Positions 35,963 through 46,430 of a DNA stretch of 64,000 nt are shown here, piece after piece. Source of the DNA: Dacryopinax spathularia. Lineage: Eukaryota; Basidiomycota; Dacrymycetes; Dacrymycetales; Dacrymycetaceae. The notes under the pieces are model-generated. The model was not told where the DNA came from and made no database searches. It worked only from the letters and a program-made list of their open reading frames with translations. Both the position numbers and the translations under genes were made by a program. The DNA is taken from the NCBI GenBank assembly GCA_037974965.1, contig JBBPFI010000007.1, positions 682,001 to 746,000 of the forward strand, in the 5' to 3' direction. How positions within the stretch are numbered: position 1 is the first letter of the stretch; each line of letters opens with the position of its first letter.

Positions 35963-37700
35963 ATGGCACCCCGCGCCCAGCAGATCGCGAAAGAGTCGCA
36001 TCTTAACCATCTCTTATCACATGATAAGACGCCATGGTACCAGAAGCCGAACCTCCGCTTGTTGTATCTGATGCTCGTGCCGGCTTGCTTGGGTGTTGAG
36101 ATGACTTCTGGCTACGACGGTTCCGTCCTTAACGGTCTTCAGTCGGTCCAGCCATGGTTGAACTGTGAGTCCCCCCGTGAATCGGTATTTTGAGACCGTT
36201 TCTGACGCGTTACAGACTTCCACAACCCGAACGGCGCGCTTCTCGGTATCATGAGCGCGGCTTTCTCCATCGGCGGTGTATTTGCCTTCCCCTTCGTTCC
36301 CTTCTGCAACGACCGCTGGGGCCGAAAGAGCTCAGTCATCATCGGCAGCGCGATCATCTTCGTTGGCGTCATCATCCAAACCGCGTCAGTCAACATCGGC
36401 ATGTTCATCGCTTCCCGGCTTATCCTCGGCCTCGGTATCCCCTTCGCAATCGGAGGCGCTTCGCAGCTTATCGCCGAGTTGTCCTACCCGAAGGAACGCG
36501 CCATCTTGACGGGGCTGTTCAACATCAGCTACTACGCCGGTGCGACACTCGCAGCTGGCGTAACGCTCGGCACGTTCTTCTGGCAAAACGACTGGTCATG
36601 GCGTCTCCCTTCCCTCCTGCAGATCGCCCCGTCCTGCCTGCAACTCATCTTCATCTGGTTCATCCCCGAGTCACCGCGTTTCCTGATCGCCAAGGGGAGG
36701 GGCGAGCAAGCGTTCGACATCCTCGTCAAGTACCACGCCGAGGGCAACCGGGAGGATGCGTTCGTGAAGGCTGAGTTTGCGGAGATCGAGGCGACTATCA
36801 AGATGGAACTTGAGGCGAACAAGCGGGGCTGGCTGGATCTTGCAAGGACGCCGGGCAACCGCAAGCGGTCTTTCATTGCCGCTTGCGTCGGTCTCTTCTC
36901 TCAGTGGTCCGGCAACGGTTAGTTTCCATTGCAGTACCGGTGTTCCCGAAGCTGACCGAGACCTGCAGGTATCGTGTCCTACTACCTGGCCAAGGTCCTC
37001 AACTCGGTCGGTATCACCGACAAGCGCACCCAAAACATCCTCAACCTGGGCCTGATGATCTGGAACCTTATCACCGGCATCAACGGCTCGATCTGGTGCA
37101 AGATCCTCAACCGTCGCACCCAGTACCTGTTCTCGTACACTGGCATGCTTGTCGTCTTCATTTGCTGGACGATCGCCTCTGCCAACTTTGCCCAGACTGG
37201 CAACTTGCATGCTGCTGGTGCCGTCGTGGGGATGATCTTCCTCTACTACCCCATGTACGTCATTTCTTCGCAACTAATGAGGGAAACCATGCTGACCCTT
37301 CATCAGGTACAACACCATGATGCCCCTGACCTACAACTACGTAGTCGAGATCTTCCCCTACAGCACGCGCGCCAAGGGCATCGCCATCACCCAGCTCCTC
37401 ACGCGCGCCGGCTCGGGGTTCAACCAATTCGTCAACCCCATCGGTCTCCAAAACCTCGGCTGGAAGTTCTACATCTTCTACGACTGCTGGCTGTTCGTCG
37501 AGACGTCTATCATCTACCTCGTCTACCCCGAGACGCGCGGTCCGTCACTTGAAGAGCTGGCAGCGATCTTCGATGGGCAGAACGCTCTTATTGGCGGGCA
37601 GGAGGTCGGTGCTGCGCTCGATACGGACTTCGAGAAGGAGCATGCTTCGACGGATGATCTGGACAAGCCGACGGCGTCCTACGTCGAGGACAGGGTGTGA
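35963..37700 (+). CDS. MFS sugar transporter (hexose/lactose permease-like)
   Basis: Plasma-membrane sugar/H+ symporter of the major facilitator superfamily. Exons 35963-36164, 36216-36917, 36969-37254 and 37307-37700 give 527 residues. Twelve membrane segments can be followed. Family motifs are GYDGSVLNGLQ in TM1, NDRWGRKSS after TM2, RLILGLGIPF, PESPRFLIAKGRGEQAF, and VEIFPYSTRAKG then PETRGPSLEELAAIFDG at the end. The PESPR and PETRG sugar-transporter signatures are intact. Substrate cannot be fixed; the sequence resembles fungal lactose/galacturonate-type permeases more than high-affinity glucose carriers. The promoter has a TATA box and CreA-like sites, consistent with carbon-source regulation. 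Confidence 0.9.
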
Positions 37701-38589
37701 CGTATTAGTGGGGTATGATATTCTAGGATTACGAAGCTGTAATAACGGCAAGAAGATAACGTCGTGTACGGTTGTATAGTAGCTACGAGTGGCCAGATGT
37801 GTCGGAACAAAAGCCTGCATCGTGTCCGAACTGCTACGATCTGACACTCTAGCCCTAAGCCTTGCCCCTAGCCCTGAGTATCAGAATATTGTCCGAGTTT
37901 GTGAGAGATGGACTAAAGGAGCTTCCTATCCTACGCGGCAAAAGTGACTGACTGGCTGGTGTGGTCTGGCCGCAAACCAGTTCCCCTTTCTACAAGCATA
38001 CGAGGGAGACGTTTACACTCCAATCAGCTGCCCTCTCGGGTTAGCTTGACGGTCTTTTGACTCACTGTGACTGAGGTCCCTCTACCGGATGGTGGGCGAG
38101 TCGCTTTTCGGCCGTCCAATTTTCGCGTAGAGCTTTTCTCCCCGATAAGTCCCCGGCTATAAGTGCTCGGTGATATAGGTATCACAGGGCTACCCGGGAG
38201 TCAGGATCGTATGTTCGAAATATACTTCATGAAAAATCCCTGGAACAGCAATTGTGGCAAAATCTTTGCATCGATCGCAGATCGGACAAGTCTCGAAAAC
38301 GAGGATGCTTGCGGACGCTGAAGCACTGAACGTCCGTTTCCGTGACCATAACGCCAGTCATGTCAGCTAGTGACGGGCGGTCCAGACTGCTGCAGGATGG
38401 CGGTACTGTAAAAGAGCTCCGGCTCACTCGTCAATCAAACCATCAATGACCGAAGCGCGGAGGCAAAATGATGAGCTCCCAAATTCGGCAATCACCGAGT
38501 TGACAGTTGGTGCAAAAGCTACAGGCACAACAACGTCACCACTTCCTGTCACTCACTAGCAGCTCGGTCGACCTCTTAGTCTCCTAATA
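37701..38589. other. intergenic
   Basis: 889 nt between plus-strand genes. No coding sequence or repeat is supported. Confidence 0.5.
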
Positions 38590-39546
38590 ATGCCAGTTCC
38601 AGCAGCAACGAGCGGAAAGAATATATGGGTCGCCGCAGGAGATGGCGACTTAGAGCGCGTACAGGTGCGACCACACCTAGACAACCTGCGGCCGAGCTGA
38701 ATGACCTGCGCAGGAACTGGTCGGAAGAGTCGGTACGCCAGAGCCAGCTGCGGGGCGAAAGTGACATGCTGACGGGCGCTCGAGGCAGGAATCGCACCAA
38801 ATGTACCTGATCAAAATACCTATACCCCAATGTGAGTCTCGCAGTCAGTACCGCGTTGGCAACAACTGAGGAGCGAGCAGGCACGCTGCAGCATCATATG
38901 GGCATCTGCATATACTGGAGTACCTGATATCGCAAGGAGGAGACGTGAATGTACTGGATGAGGATGGCGATACACCATTGTATACGGTGGAGAACGTGCA
39001 GACGGCAACATACTTGGTCGAGAAAGGGGCACGATGGGACATACGCAATAAGGAGGGATTCACGGTATGTTATGTCCGCATCTCAGCCTCTTTGCCTATT
39101 CTGATCGTTGTCCAGCCAGCTGAGGCGCTAGAAGAAGACTTCCCAGAGGTCTCTGCATACCTACGATCACTCGAGGGCACTCAGGTGCCTGTTACATCAG
39201 CCGAAGATGCACAAACAACACCCCAGTCACAACTTCCCATGCCGTCGGAACATCTCCAAGATCTAACAGCACACAACATGACCAATGGTCTCATGGAGCG
39301 CGTGGAGGAGATAATGCGGCGAGCGGAGGCAGAGGGACGGAATCCGGATGAAGAGCTTCGTAAGTCTGTTTTCACGGACTTCGGCAATCAGACTGACTTC
39401 TAGCAGGGGCGGCTGTTGGTGATGCGTTCCGGCAAGGTATTCAGACGGGTCAGACGTGGGGTGCGGAGGGACGCGAGCTGCAAGCTGCACAGAATGCCGA
39501 GGCGGATGAGGAAGAAACAAAGAGACGACGACAGGAGGGCGCTTGA
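38590..39546 (+). CDS. small ankyrin-repeat protein (YGL242C-like)
   Basis: Probable protein-interaction adaptor. Five exons fit: 38590-38664, 38785-38831, 38881-39064, 39116-39359 and 39404-39546. Splicing gives NIWVAAGDGDLERVQ, AGIAPNVPDQNTYTPMHAAA, SYGHLHILEYLISQGGDVNV, then EDGDTPLYTVENVQTATYLV and EKGARWDIRNKEGFTPAEAL: two to three ankyrin repeats followed by a charged C-terminal tail. The 120 nt first intron is the least certain junction, since ankyrin spacing there looks about four residues short. The very short second exon (47 nt) is well supported because it restores TYTPMHAA. Function is unknown. Confidence 0.78.
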
Positions 39547-40078
39547 TCTGGCCTTGCTCTAACTCTCCCCCCTGTGGCGCGTTCTTCAGGGAAACCATGT
39601 TCGTCGGCCTGTTGTATGCTGTGCATTGATTGTAATATCGTATTGAGTTTCGTTCAGAGGTTCCGCTGGCCGCCCTTTACCAACTAAAATTCACGGTCTT
39701 CCACGCCTTCTCCCCAGCAAGATCCACGTGTCCAATGAACTAGTCCGACATACAACTTGCAATGTCAGCTTTTCATTTGCAGGTCCACTTGGCGTCCCCA
39801 TCAACTTGCCAACCTTCCACTACATTGCATAAGCTGAAACTTCTGTGTTCTTCTCTCCCGTCTTTGCGGGGAAGGAAGGGCAAATGCCGCATCCAATCCC
39901 GTCCCGCTTTTGGAAGCTTGGCGCGCCGTTTTGCGATCCACGGCATTTTCCCCGATGAACCCTGGCTTAGCAAATCCACCACTGCCGCTTCACCACAGAC
40001 AATCATGTCGTTTATAAAGGGAAGCGCAGCGATGAAAGGAATACGTGCATTATCCGGACCTAGTCACTCATTCTCATC
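39547..40078. other. intergenic with SDR promoter
   Basis: 532 nt. It contains a TATAAA box at 40013 (separate entry). Nothing else is supported. Confidence 0.5.
40013..40018 (+). promoter_or_regulatory. TATA box of the first SDR gene
   Basis: TATAAA begins 66 nt before the ATG at 40079. Confidence 0.6.
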
Positions 40079-41021
40079 ATGCCGACCTTACAAGCCGTAA
40101 AAGCTGAGAACGCAAAGTACAATCCATCTTTTCGACCCGTCGCGATCTTCGTGGGCGGCACATCCGGCATCGGCCAAGCGAGTGCGGAATGCTTTGCACG
40201 ATACACAAACGGCAACGCCCATATCATAATCTGTGGTCGAAATCAACAAGCAGCTGAGCGGATCATCGCGACTTTCCCACAGCATGCAGCGAGCAAATAC
40301 GAGTTCGTACATTGCGACGCGCTGTTGATGAGTTCCATTGCGAAAGTCTCGGCCGATCTACGACAACGGCTGCCCAAGCTCAACTATCTCTTCCTCAGCC
40401 AAGGGATGCTCACTTTCCAAGGCCGAACTGAGACGAGCGAAGGCATCGATCAGAAAATGGCCCTCCACCTATACGGGCGATGGAAATTCGTCCTCGAACT
40501 GCTGCCTTTGCTCGAGAAGGCGAAGCAGCTGGGCGAGGATGCAAGAGTCATGAACGTCCTTCGTGCTGGTTTCAACACCGAAATGAACTGGGACGACATT
40601 GACCTGAAGCAGAATTATAGCTTCCCAGCCTCCAGGGCTCACACTTCGACCGGCAATGATATCATGGTTGACGCGAGTATCTCTCCTAAACGACTGTGGA
40701 GACCTTCTGACGTTCTTGAAGGAAATGGCTCGTCGTCACCCCAACATCTCGTTCACCCACATGTATCCGGGCTTCGTTCGCACCCCTCTCGTTACCGGAA
40801 GCCTTCTTGGCAAGCTCCTACTTCCCTTGACCTACTTCATCAGCGTCTCGCAAGAGACCGCTGCCCAGTGGCTGGTCTATCCCCTGCTTTCACCCAACTT
40901 CGCACAAGGAGCTTTCTGGTTGAACGGCCGTGCTGACGATGTTGGCCCGAACAAGTGGAGCACGGATGAGACTAGGAAGAAGCTGTACAATCATATCGTC
41001 GCATTGACGAAGACGGCTTGA
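40079..41021 (+). CDS. short-chain dehydrogenase/reductase, copy 1
   Basis: Predicted cytosolic NAD(P)-dependent oxidoreductase; substrate unknown. Exons 40079-40672 and 40722-41021 give 297 residues. The Rossmann nucleotide motif is IFVGGTSGIGQASAECFARY, the central strand motif is LNYLFLSQGM, and the catalytic YxxxK is YGRWK. The intron 40673-40721 begins with GC (GAC|GCGAGT) and ends AAG; it is needed to reach EMARRHPNISFTHMYPGFVR in frame and sits exactly where the GT-AG intron of copy 2 (51050-52001) lies. First exons are both 594 nt. It ends with ALTKTA like copy 2. Confidence 0.87.
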
Positions 41022-41172
41022 CATGTTCTTTCGATGTCCCCTTACTTTCATGTCGCTTCTTACAATAATAATGATGCAGAATGTTTGTGGGTTTCGGAAC
41101 AAGCACGTGAAATTAGGGCATTACAAGGGAAAGACGAGTCATTATGGATGATTCAAGAGCCTCACTCCGTCA

Positions 41173-42153
41173 TTACTTTGACTTGTTCTGGGTGCGCAGC
41201 CATTGCTCAAAAGTGAGCAATCCAGGGTTCATCTTCCTCAGGACCGGGATCTCTGCATCGTAGCCCTTCTCTCGGAAGAACTGTGCAGGGAAATCAGCAC
41301 CCGGACAAGGCAAAACTTGTATGGCAAATAGCGTACCTGGAACATGATCTTCACCTCCTTGGGAAGCATGGCGTTCCATGCACTACGGGGCATCCAGACC
41401 GTCCTTGGCTTGCTGCCTTGCACATTCTTGTACGCGTTCTTGATTCCCTCAATGGTCAGCTCGTCACCGGCAAGCGCAAGTTCCGTGCGGTTCCACTTCT
41501 CCGGCTCCTCAAGCGCCCGCGCGGCAAACCAACCAATATCGCTCACAGCGATCATCTTCAAGCGTTTCCCCGCCAGCATCGAGCCGAATATGCCGAGGGT
41601 CATCGCTCGTTGCATCGAAGGCTCCACTGGAAGGTTATCCATGAAGGCCACAGGCCGGAGAATTGTCCAGCTGGGAATGCTGCTGGCTTTGAGGGACTGC
41701 TCGATTTGGAACTTGCTTTCGAAGTGCGGGACGCCGGTGTGGTTGTTGGCGTCGCCTACGCTGGAGAATACAAGATGCCGGAGGCCCTGCTGCTCGGCAG
41801 CCTTGAGGAAGAGACGGCCTTGCTCGACTTCTCCGTCCGTACCTCTGGGACCGGTGTAATCTGTCACCAAGAAGGCCCGCTCAACGCCGTTCAGGGCTGA
41901 GGCCAATGAAGACGCGTCGAACAGATCCGCCTTGACCATCTGGACTCCTTGAGAAGCGAGTTGTTGGGCTTTAGCCGATGAAGGGTTACGTGTCACTCCT
42001 CTTATGGAGACTCTCTTGCTCTTCAGTAGCTCACTGACGACTGAAAACCATGGTCAGGCGGCTATGGCTCGAAGGCCGGCGAAAGTACGTACCTGCTCCA
42101 CCTTGAGCTCCAGTCGCGCCAGTAACGAGAACAAGTGGTTTTCCAACTGACAT
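41173..42153 (-). CDS. NmrA-like NAD(P)-binding protein, copy 1
   Basis: Atypical SDR of the NmrA/HSCARG type, which bind NAD(P) and often act as redox sensors or as reductases. Exons 42093-42153, 41337-42040 and 41173-41280 give 290 residues. The glycine motif is LVTGATGAQGGA in exon 1, then RGVTRNP, HLVFSSVGDANNHTGVPHFE, SKFQIEQ, SWTILRPVAFMDN and IAVSDIGWFAARALEEPEKW. The C-terminus after the last intron is FFREKGYDAEIP...LLTFEQWLRTQ. The catalytic YxxxK of classical SDRs is absent, as expected for NmrA. It is tandem with copy 2 on the same strand, about 1 kb apart. Confidence 0.88.
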
Positions 42154-43165
42154 TGCTGCGTCGTTTGTGTACGGTCTGTGTTATGAGTTTTGTCAAATGC
42201 AACGAGTGCCTCTTATATAGCATTCTGCCTGAGCATCTAGCCTCTTAGCGCCCGTACGGCGGCCACTAGACAGTCGTCTGTCATATGAGGGCTCCCGCCG
42301 CCTCCATTCAGCCTTCCGCGTCAGCCCTCAGGCAAACCGGCAGTGCGAGCTGATTCTACTCTCCTTAGCTCATCGGCCCAAGCCTACTTCGTGAAGCAAA
42401 AAGGTATATCGGACCATTCCCGTCGGTCTTGGCAGAAAGCAAGAGAGCGAGAAAAAGAAGCGTGTTGAAAGAGACCTCCACAGTGACAAGGGTCGCCTAT
42501 TCAGTCTGATTTCAAATCCCTGAGGGTGATGATGTCAGCCGGCTTACGCGGGGTTGTCTTCCTCCTTCCTTTCGCGATGTCAGCCGCCACAACTGGAGAA
42601 GTCGGACATGTTGAGATACAGATCCATTTCCATACAGGGGGAAAGTCGCCGGGGTGACCGGTTGTACTATACAGTTTTGAGGAGGCAGGGGGCCAAGATG
42701 GCCGAGTCGACAGTCCAAACCCCGCGCGGACGCGCCGACAATGAAGTGTAAAGGGCCATTGAGAAGGGCAACATGTCGTGCTTCTTGAGAAGAGGGATTC
42801 TCAGGCGGTCACGTTTCTATCGCCATGCAAAGGTGAACGCTACCGAGAGGCCAGACAGACCAGATGAGTACTGGCGGGCGATGCCGGATTTTCGCGGGTG
42901 GAATGTGCCGAATTGCTTCCTGGAGAACGACAATGCTCTGGTACCAGACATCAAAGGCGAACTACGCGTGGCAACACAAGGTTAACACGATAACCTCTGT
43001 GGCTCCAGAGTGATGTTGCTGAGAGTGCACCCGGGTATATTGAGGGCTCAACCGGTGAAAAAGGCATTGGACTTAAGCTCTGTTGCCTCGTAATCGTATT
43101 AATAACGTACACCAAAGTAACGTGACTAAGATGAAGGGTACGGAAACTGTCACGAAACTACAGCA
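42154..43165. other. spacer between NmrA-like copies 1 and 2
   Basis: 1.0 kb. It holds the copy 1 TATA box. No third copy, remnant or other gene was recognised. Confidence 0.5.
42212..42219 (-). promoter_or_regulatory. TATA box of NmrA-like copy 1
   Basis: TATATAAG on the minus strand, 66 nt before the ATG at 42153. Confidence 0.65.
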
Positions 43166-44140
43166 TCAAGAAGAATTCGATTGCGACTTTGTGCGCAACC
43201 AGTCCTCGAAGGTGAGCAGCCCGGGATGCAACTTCCTGAGGGCAGGGATGTCTCCCTCGTAACCCTTCTCACGGAAGAACTGCAGCATAGTTAGCCCGTG
43301 TTCGTGTCAATGCAATCTAACTTGCCTTGAACATCGTCGTCATTTCCTTTGGCAACATTAGGTTTAACACCGTGCTTGGCATCCAGGCCGACCACGGCCG
43401 GCTCCCCTGTACCTTCTCAAACGCATCCTTCATCTGCTCCACAGTGAGATCATCCCCTGCCAGAGCGAGCTCCTGCTTATTCCACTTCTGGGGCTCCTCC
43501 AACGCGCGAGCAGCGAACCAGCCAATATCCTTCACCGCAATAAGCTTGACACTCTTCCCTCCAAGCATACTGCCGAACACGCCCAGTGCACCAGCACGCT
43601 TGAAGCCCGGTTCAACGGGGAAATTGTCCATGAATGCCACAGGACGGAGAATCGTCCAACTCGGAATCTGGCTCGCCTTGAGCGCCTGTTCGACCTGGAA
43701 CTTGCTTTCGAAGTGCGGGACGCCAGTCTTGTGGTGCGCGTCGCCCACAGAGGAGAAGACAAGGTGTTTGACACCCTGCTCCTGGGCAACGCGGACGAAG
43801 AGTTGGCCTTGCTCGGCTTCCCCTTGAACGCCTTTTGGGCCGGAGAAGTCGGTAACGAGGAAAGCGCGGTCGACGCCAGCCAGAGCTTGCGCGAGCGAAG
43901 CGCTGTCGGCCATGTCCGCCTTAACCATCTGCACGCCTTGGGAGGAGAGCGACTGGGCCTTTGGAGCGGAGGGGTTGCGCGTCATCCCGCGGATGGAGAC
44001 TTTGCCGCCTTTCAGCAGCTCGGAGACGACTATGATGGCATAATCAGCCGCGCCCAGGAGATGAGAAGAGAAGAGAGCGCACCTGCTCCACCCTGCGCGC
44101 CTGTTGCACCTGCAACGAGAACGGTAGGCTTGTCTGACAT
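43166..44140 (-). CDS. NmrA-like NAD(P)-binding protein, copy 2
   Basis: Close paralog of copy 1 with 291 residues from exons 44083-44140, 43326-44029 and 43166-43279. It has VLVAGATGAQGGA, RGMTRNPSAPKAQ, HLVFSSVGDAHHKTGVPHFE, ILRPVAFMDNFPVEPGF and VKDIGWFAARALEEPQKW. The middle exon is 704 nt, the same as copy 1. The second intron (43280-43325) starts GC in an AAG|GCAAGT context, the classic GC-AG donor; the nearby GT would shift the frame into an early stop, so GC-AG splicing is required. It ends FFREKGYEGDIP...WLRTKSQSNSS. Role inferred as in copy 1. Confidence 0.88.
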
Positions 44141-44810
44141 CTTAGCTTGATGGTTGTATGTTCAGCACGATTTGATTGGATAGGAACTTCTGCTCGAACA
44201 TTATATACTCTGCGGGGAGGGCCGATCCTTTGAGCGGCTTGTCACCCGTCGAACCACGCCGCGTCATACGGCTCCTTCAAATCGGGCTACTCAGGGTTCA
44301 CATCTTCCAGAAGGGTTACGCAAGCCGCTGATAAAGCTGACATGAGCAGGCGGAATATGCAAAGCCGCTTTGCGCTTTGCTTGATCATGTTCTGGCTAGC
44401 CATCCTACCTGCAAAGACCGTTCCTAATCACTTCGTCCGGGGCGGAGGCCGGTAGATAACACGTACGATGCGTGGTCCGGAGCTGCCGACGTCAGAACAT
44501 GCGAGAGTCCGGAAGTCTCGGCGAAGGGGAATTGAATTGACGGTGAGGTCATCAGCGGAGTATGCGGGGCCTTCCTCGAAGTAATTGATTAGAAACTGGG
44601 CCTTGCAGAGCCACAGGCGCACAACTCTCTCATTTCTCTGCATTCTGACAGATCTCGTACTTTGGACCAAGCCTTGTTCCTTTGCTCACTTCGCTTGTTG
44701 ACATTCCAACCCGAAGGCTTGGCATCGCGTCGCGCGTCCACGTACATCTACCGCTGTCCTCTCGCGTCTTCTCGCCCTGAGCCCCATCTGGGGTAACACC
44801 GACCTGCCAA
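44141..44810. other. divergent promoter, NmrA-like copy 2 / ThuA gene
   Basis: 670 nt. The copy 2 TATA box lies on the minus-strand side; no TATA is evident before the ThuA gene. Confidence 0.55.
44201..44207 (-). promoter_or_regulatory. TATA box of NmrA-like copy 2
   Basis: TATATAA on the minus strand, 67 nt before the ATG at 44140. Confidence 0.65.
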
Positions 44811-45998
44811 ATGCGGCCCTCCACTCTCCTTTTCCTATCCAGCAGAGCGCGTTCCCTTCCCAACACGCTTGCATTCTATCTTACACTCTTACTCCTCGCC
44901 ATGACCTCTTGGACTCAGAGCTCGCCGAATCCACGGGTGTTGGTCTATTCCGCGACGGCGGGATACAGGCACGAGAGCATCCCGGTTGCGATCGAGTCGT
45001 TCACTCGGCTCGGACCGCAATATGGAATCTCATTCGACTTCACCGAAGATAAAAGCTGGTTCAACGATACCGGTCTAGCAGTGTACGACTGTATACTATT
45101 CCTGAGCAATTCGGACGAAGGTGCGCCCCATCCTTTCCCTCCCAGGCGCTCGAAATTTACACAGCAATGAAGTGCTGGACGACCCAGGCAAACAAGCCCT
45201 GAACACCTACTTCGAAAAGGGTGGAAACTTCGTCGGCGTCCACGCCGCCTCCGCATGTCTCTTCACCACTCCATTCTACGGGCAAGAACTAGGAGCATGG
45301 TTCGACTACCATCCGGATATCACCAATGCTACTATTGTCGTGCTCGACCCTACGCATCCAAGCACGGCGATGCTGCCTGAGCGGTGGGAAGTGTATGATG
45401 AGATGTACAATTTCAAGAGCGATCCGAGGGCTGTGGGGGCGAAGGTGATCTTAACGGTGGATGAGTCGACCTATGTTGGTGAGCCTACTCCCCGCATATC
45501 CTCTCCAGTAGAGGAGCTGAGCTGGCCATAATGACAGACAACGGCACCCGGCAGTACGACCAAGGCACACCGCACCCCATCGCATGGTACCAAGAGACCG
45601 GGGCAGCCTACACTGGCTCCATTCCTAACACGAAGGGCGGCCGGTCTTGGTACACCTCTCTAGGTCACACGAACGACACCTGGAGGAACGAGACCTACCT
45701 CTCACACGTGATGGAAGGCCTCAAGTGGGCATTGGGGAGCAACACAACACGAGCATTCAACGCCAGCGGCTTAGTGGGTAACGCGTCTGGAGCCGGGAAT
45801 GGCACGCAGGCCGGAGGAGGCGGGAATGCGACTGCTGGAGTGACCGGAGCGCATGGAGGTGGTGGGGCGAGCGCTACTGGGAGTGCTGCTGCGCCGAGTG
45901 GGTCGGGCAGCTCGAGTGGGGCGGGACATGTGCATGCGCTTGCGGGTGGAGCGGCGGTTGGGATGGTCGCGGCTGCGTTGGGCGTTGCATTGGCATGA
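44811..45998 (+). CDS. secreted, probably GPI-anchored ThuA-domain protein
   Basis: ThuA-like fold (class I glutamine amidotransferase-like), found in trehalose-utilisation and sugar-related proteins; enzymatic activity in fungi is not established. Exons 44811-45120, 45173-45478 and 45538-45998 give 358 residues. An N-terminal hydrophobic segment (LAFYLTLLLLAMTSWTQ) acts as signal peptide or anchor. The domain runs from VLVYSATAGYRHESIP through VYDCILFLSNSDEVLDD, GGNFVGVHAASACLF and HPIAWYQETGAAYTGSIPNT to SLGHTNDTWRNETYLSHVMEG. It is followed by a Gly/Ser/Ala-rich linker and a hydrophobic C-terminus (VGMVAAALGVALA), the layout of a GPI attachment signal. Many NxT/S sequons support secretion. 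Confidence 0.85.
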
Positions 45999-46430
45999 GC
46001 GATCTGATGGAAAGATGCATGGACTGATTTCGTGGTTAGGTGTAAGGGGTGATTTGAGGACGGGTGTACTAACGGAAGGGTTGGTGGGATCCGGATGGAT
46101 ATATGCATGCCGACTATATATCAAACATATTTTGTATCTGAAGCGACATTTCCAAACATCATCGCAGTTCCTAACGTGCACAGAACGCAAATGCGGGATC
46201 GCCGGAGTCGAAGGAGTCGGTCTGAGTCACGCTCCGGCGCTTCTGCCACGGCAAGTGCCCAAATGAGCGAGAACGACGTACATCTTCCCGCATACCGTCG
46301 CTGTGGCACGAGCAGTCTGACTCGGCCAAACCAGGTAGATGGTTAGTGACTTAGACCGTCTGGATTTTAGACTGCACGGCTATTGCCACCTTGCGGCTAG
46401 ACGCAGCCGTCTGTATCGACCTTTCGCAAC
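45999..46430. other. intergenic
   Basis: 432 nt between plus-strand genes; nothing specific seen. Confidence 0.5.

Noticed and set aside
42505-42520. TTCAAATCCC resembling a tRNA B box
   Set aside because: The consensus is broken by an extra base and no cloverleaf can be drawn.
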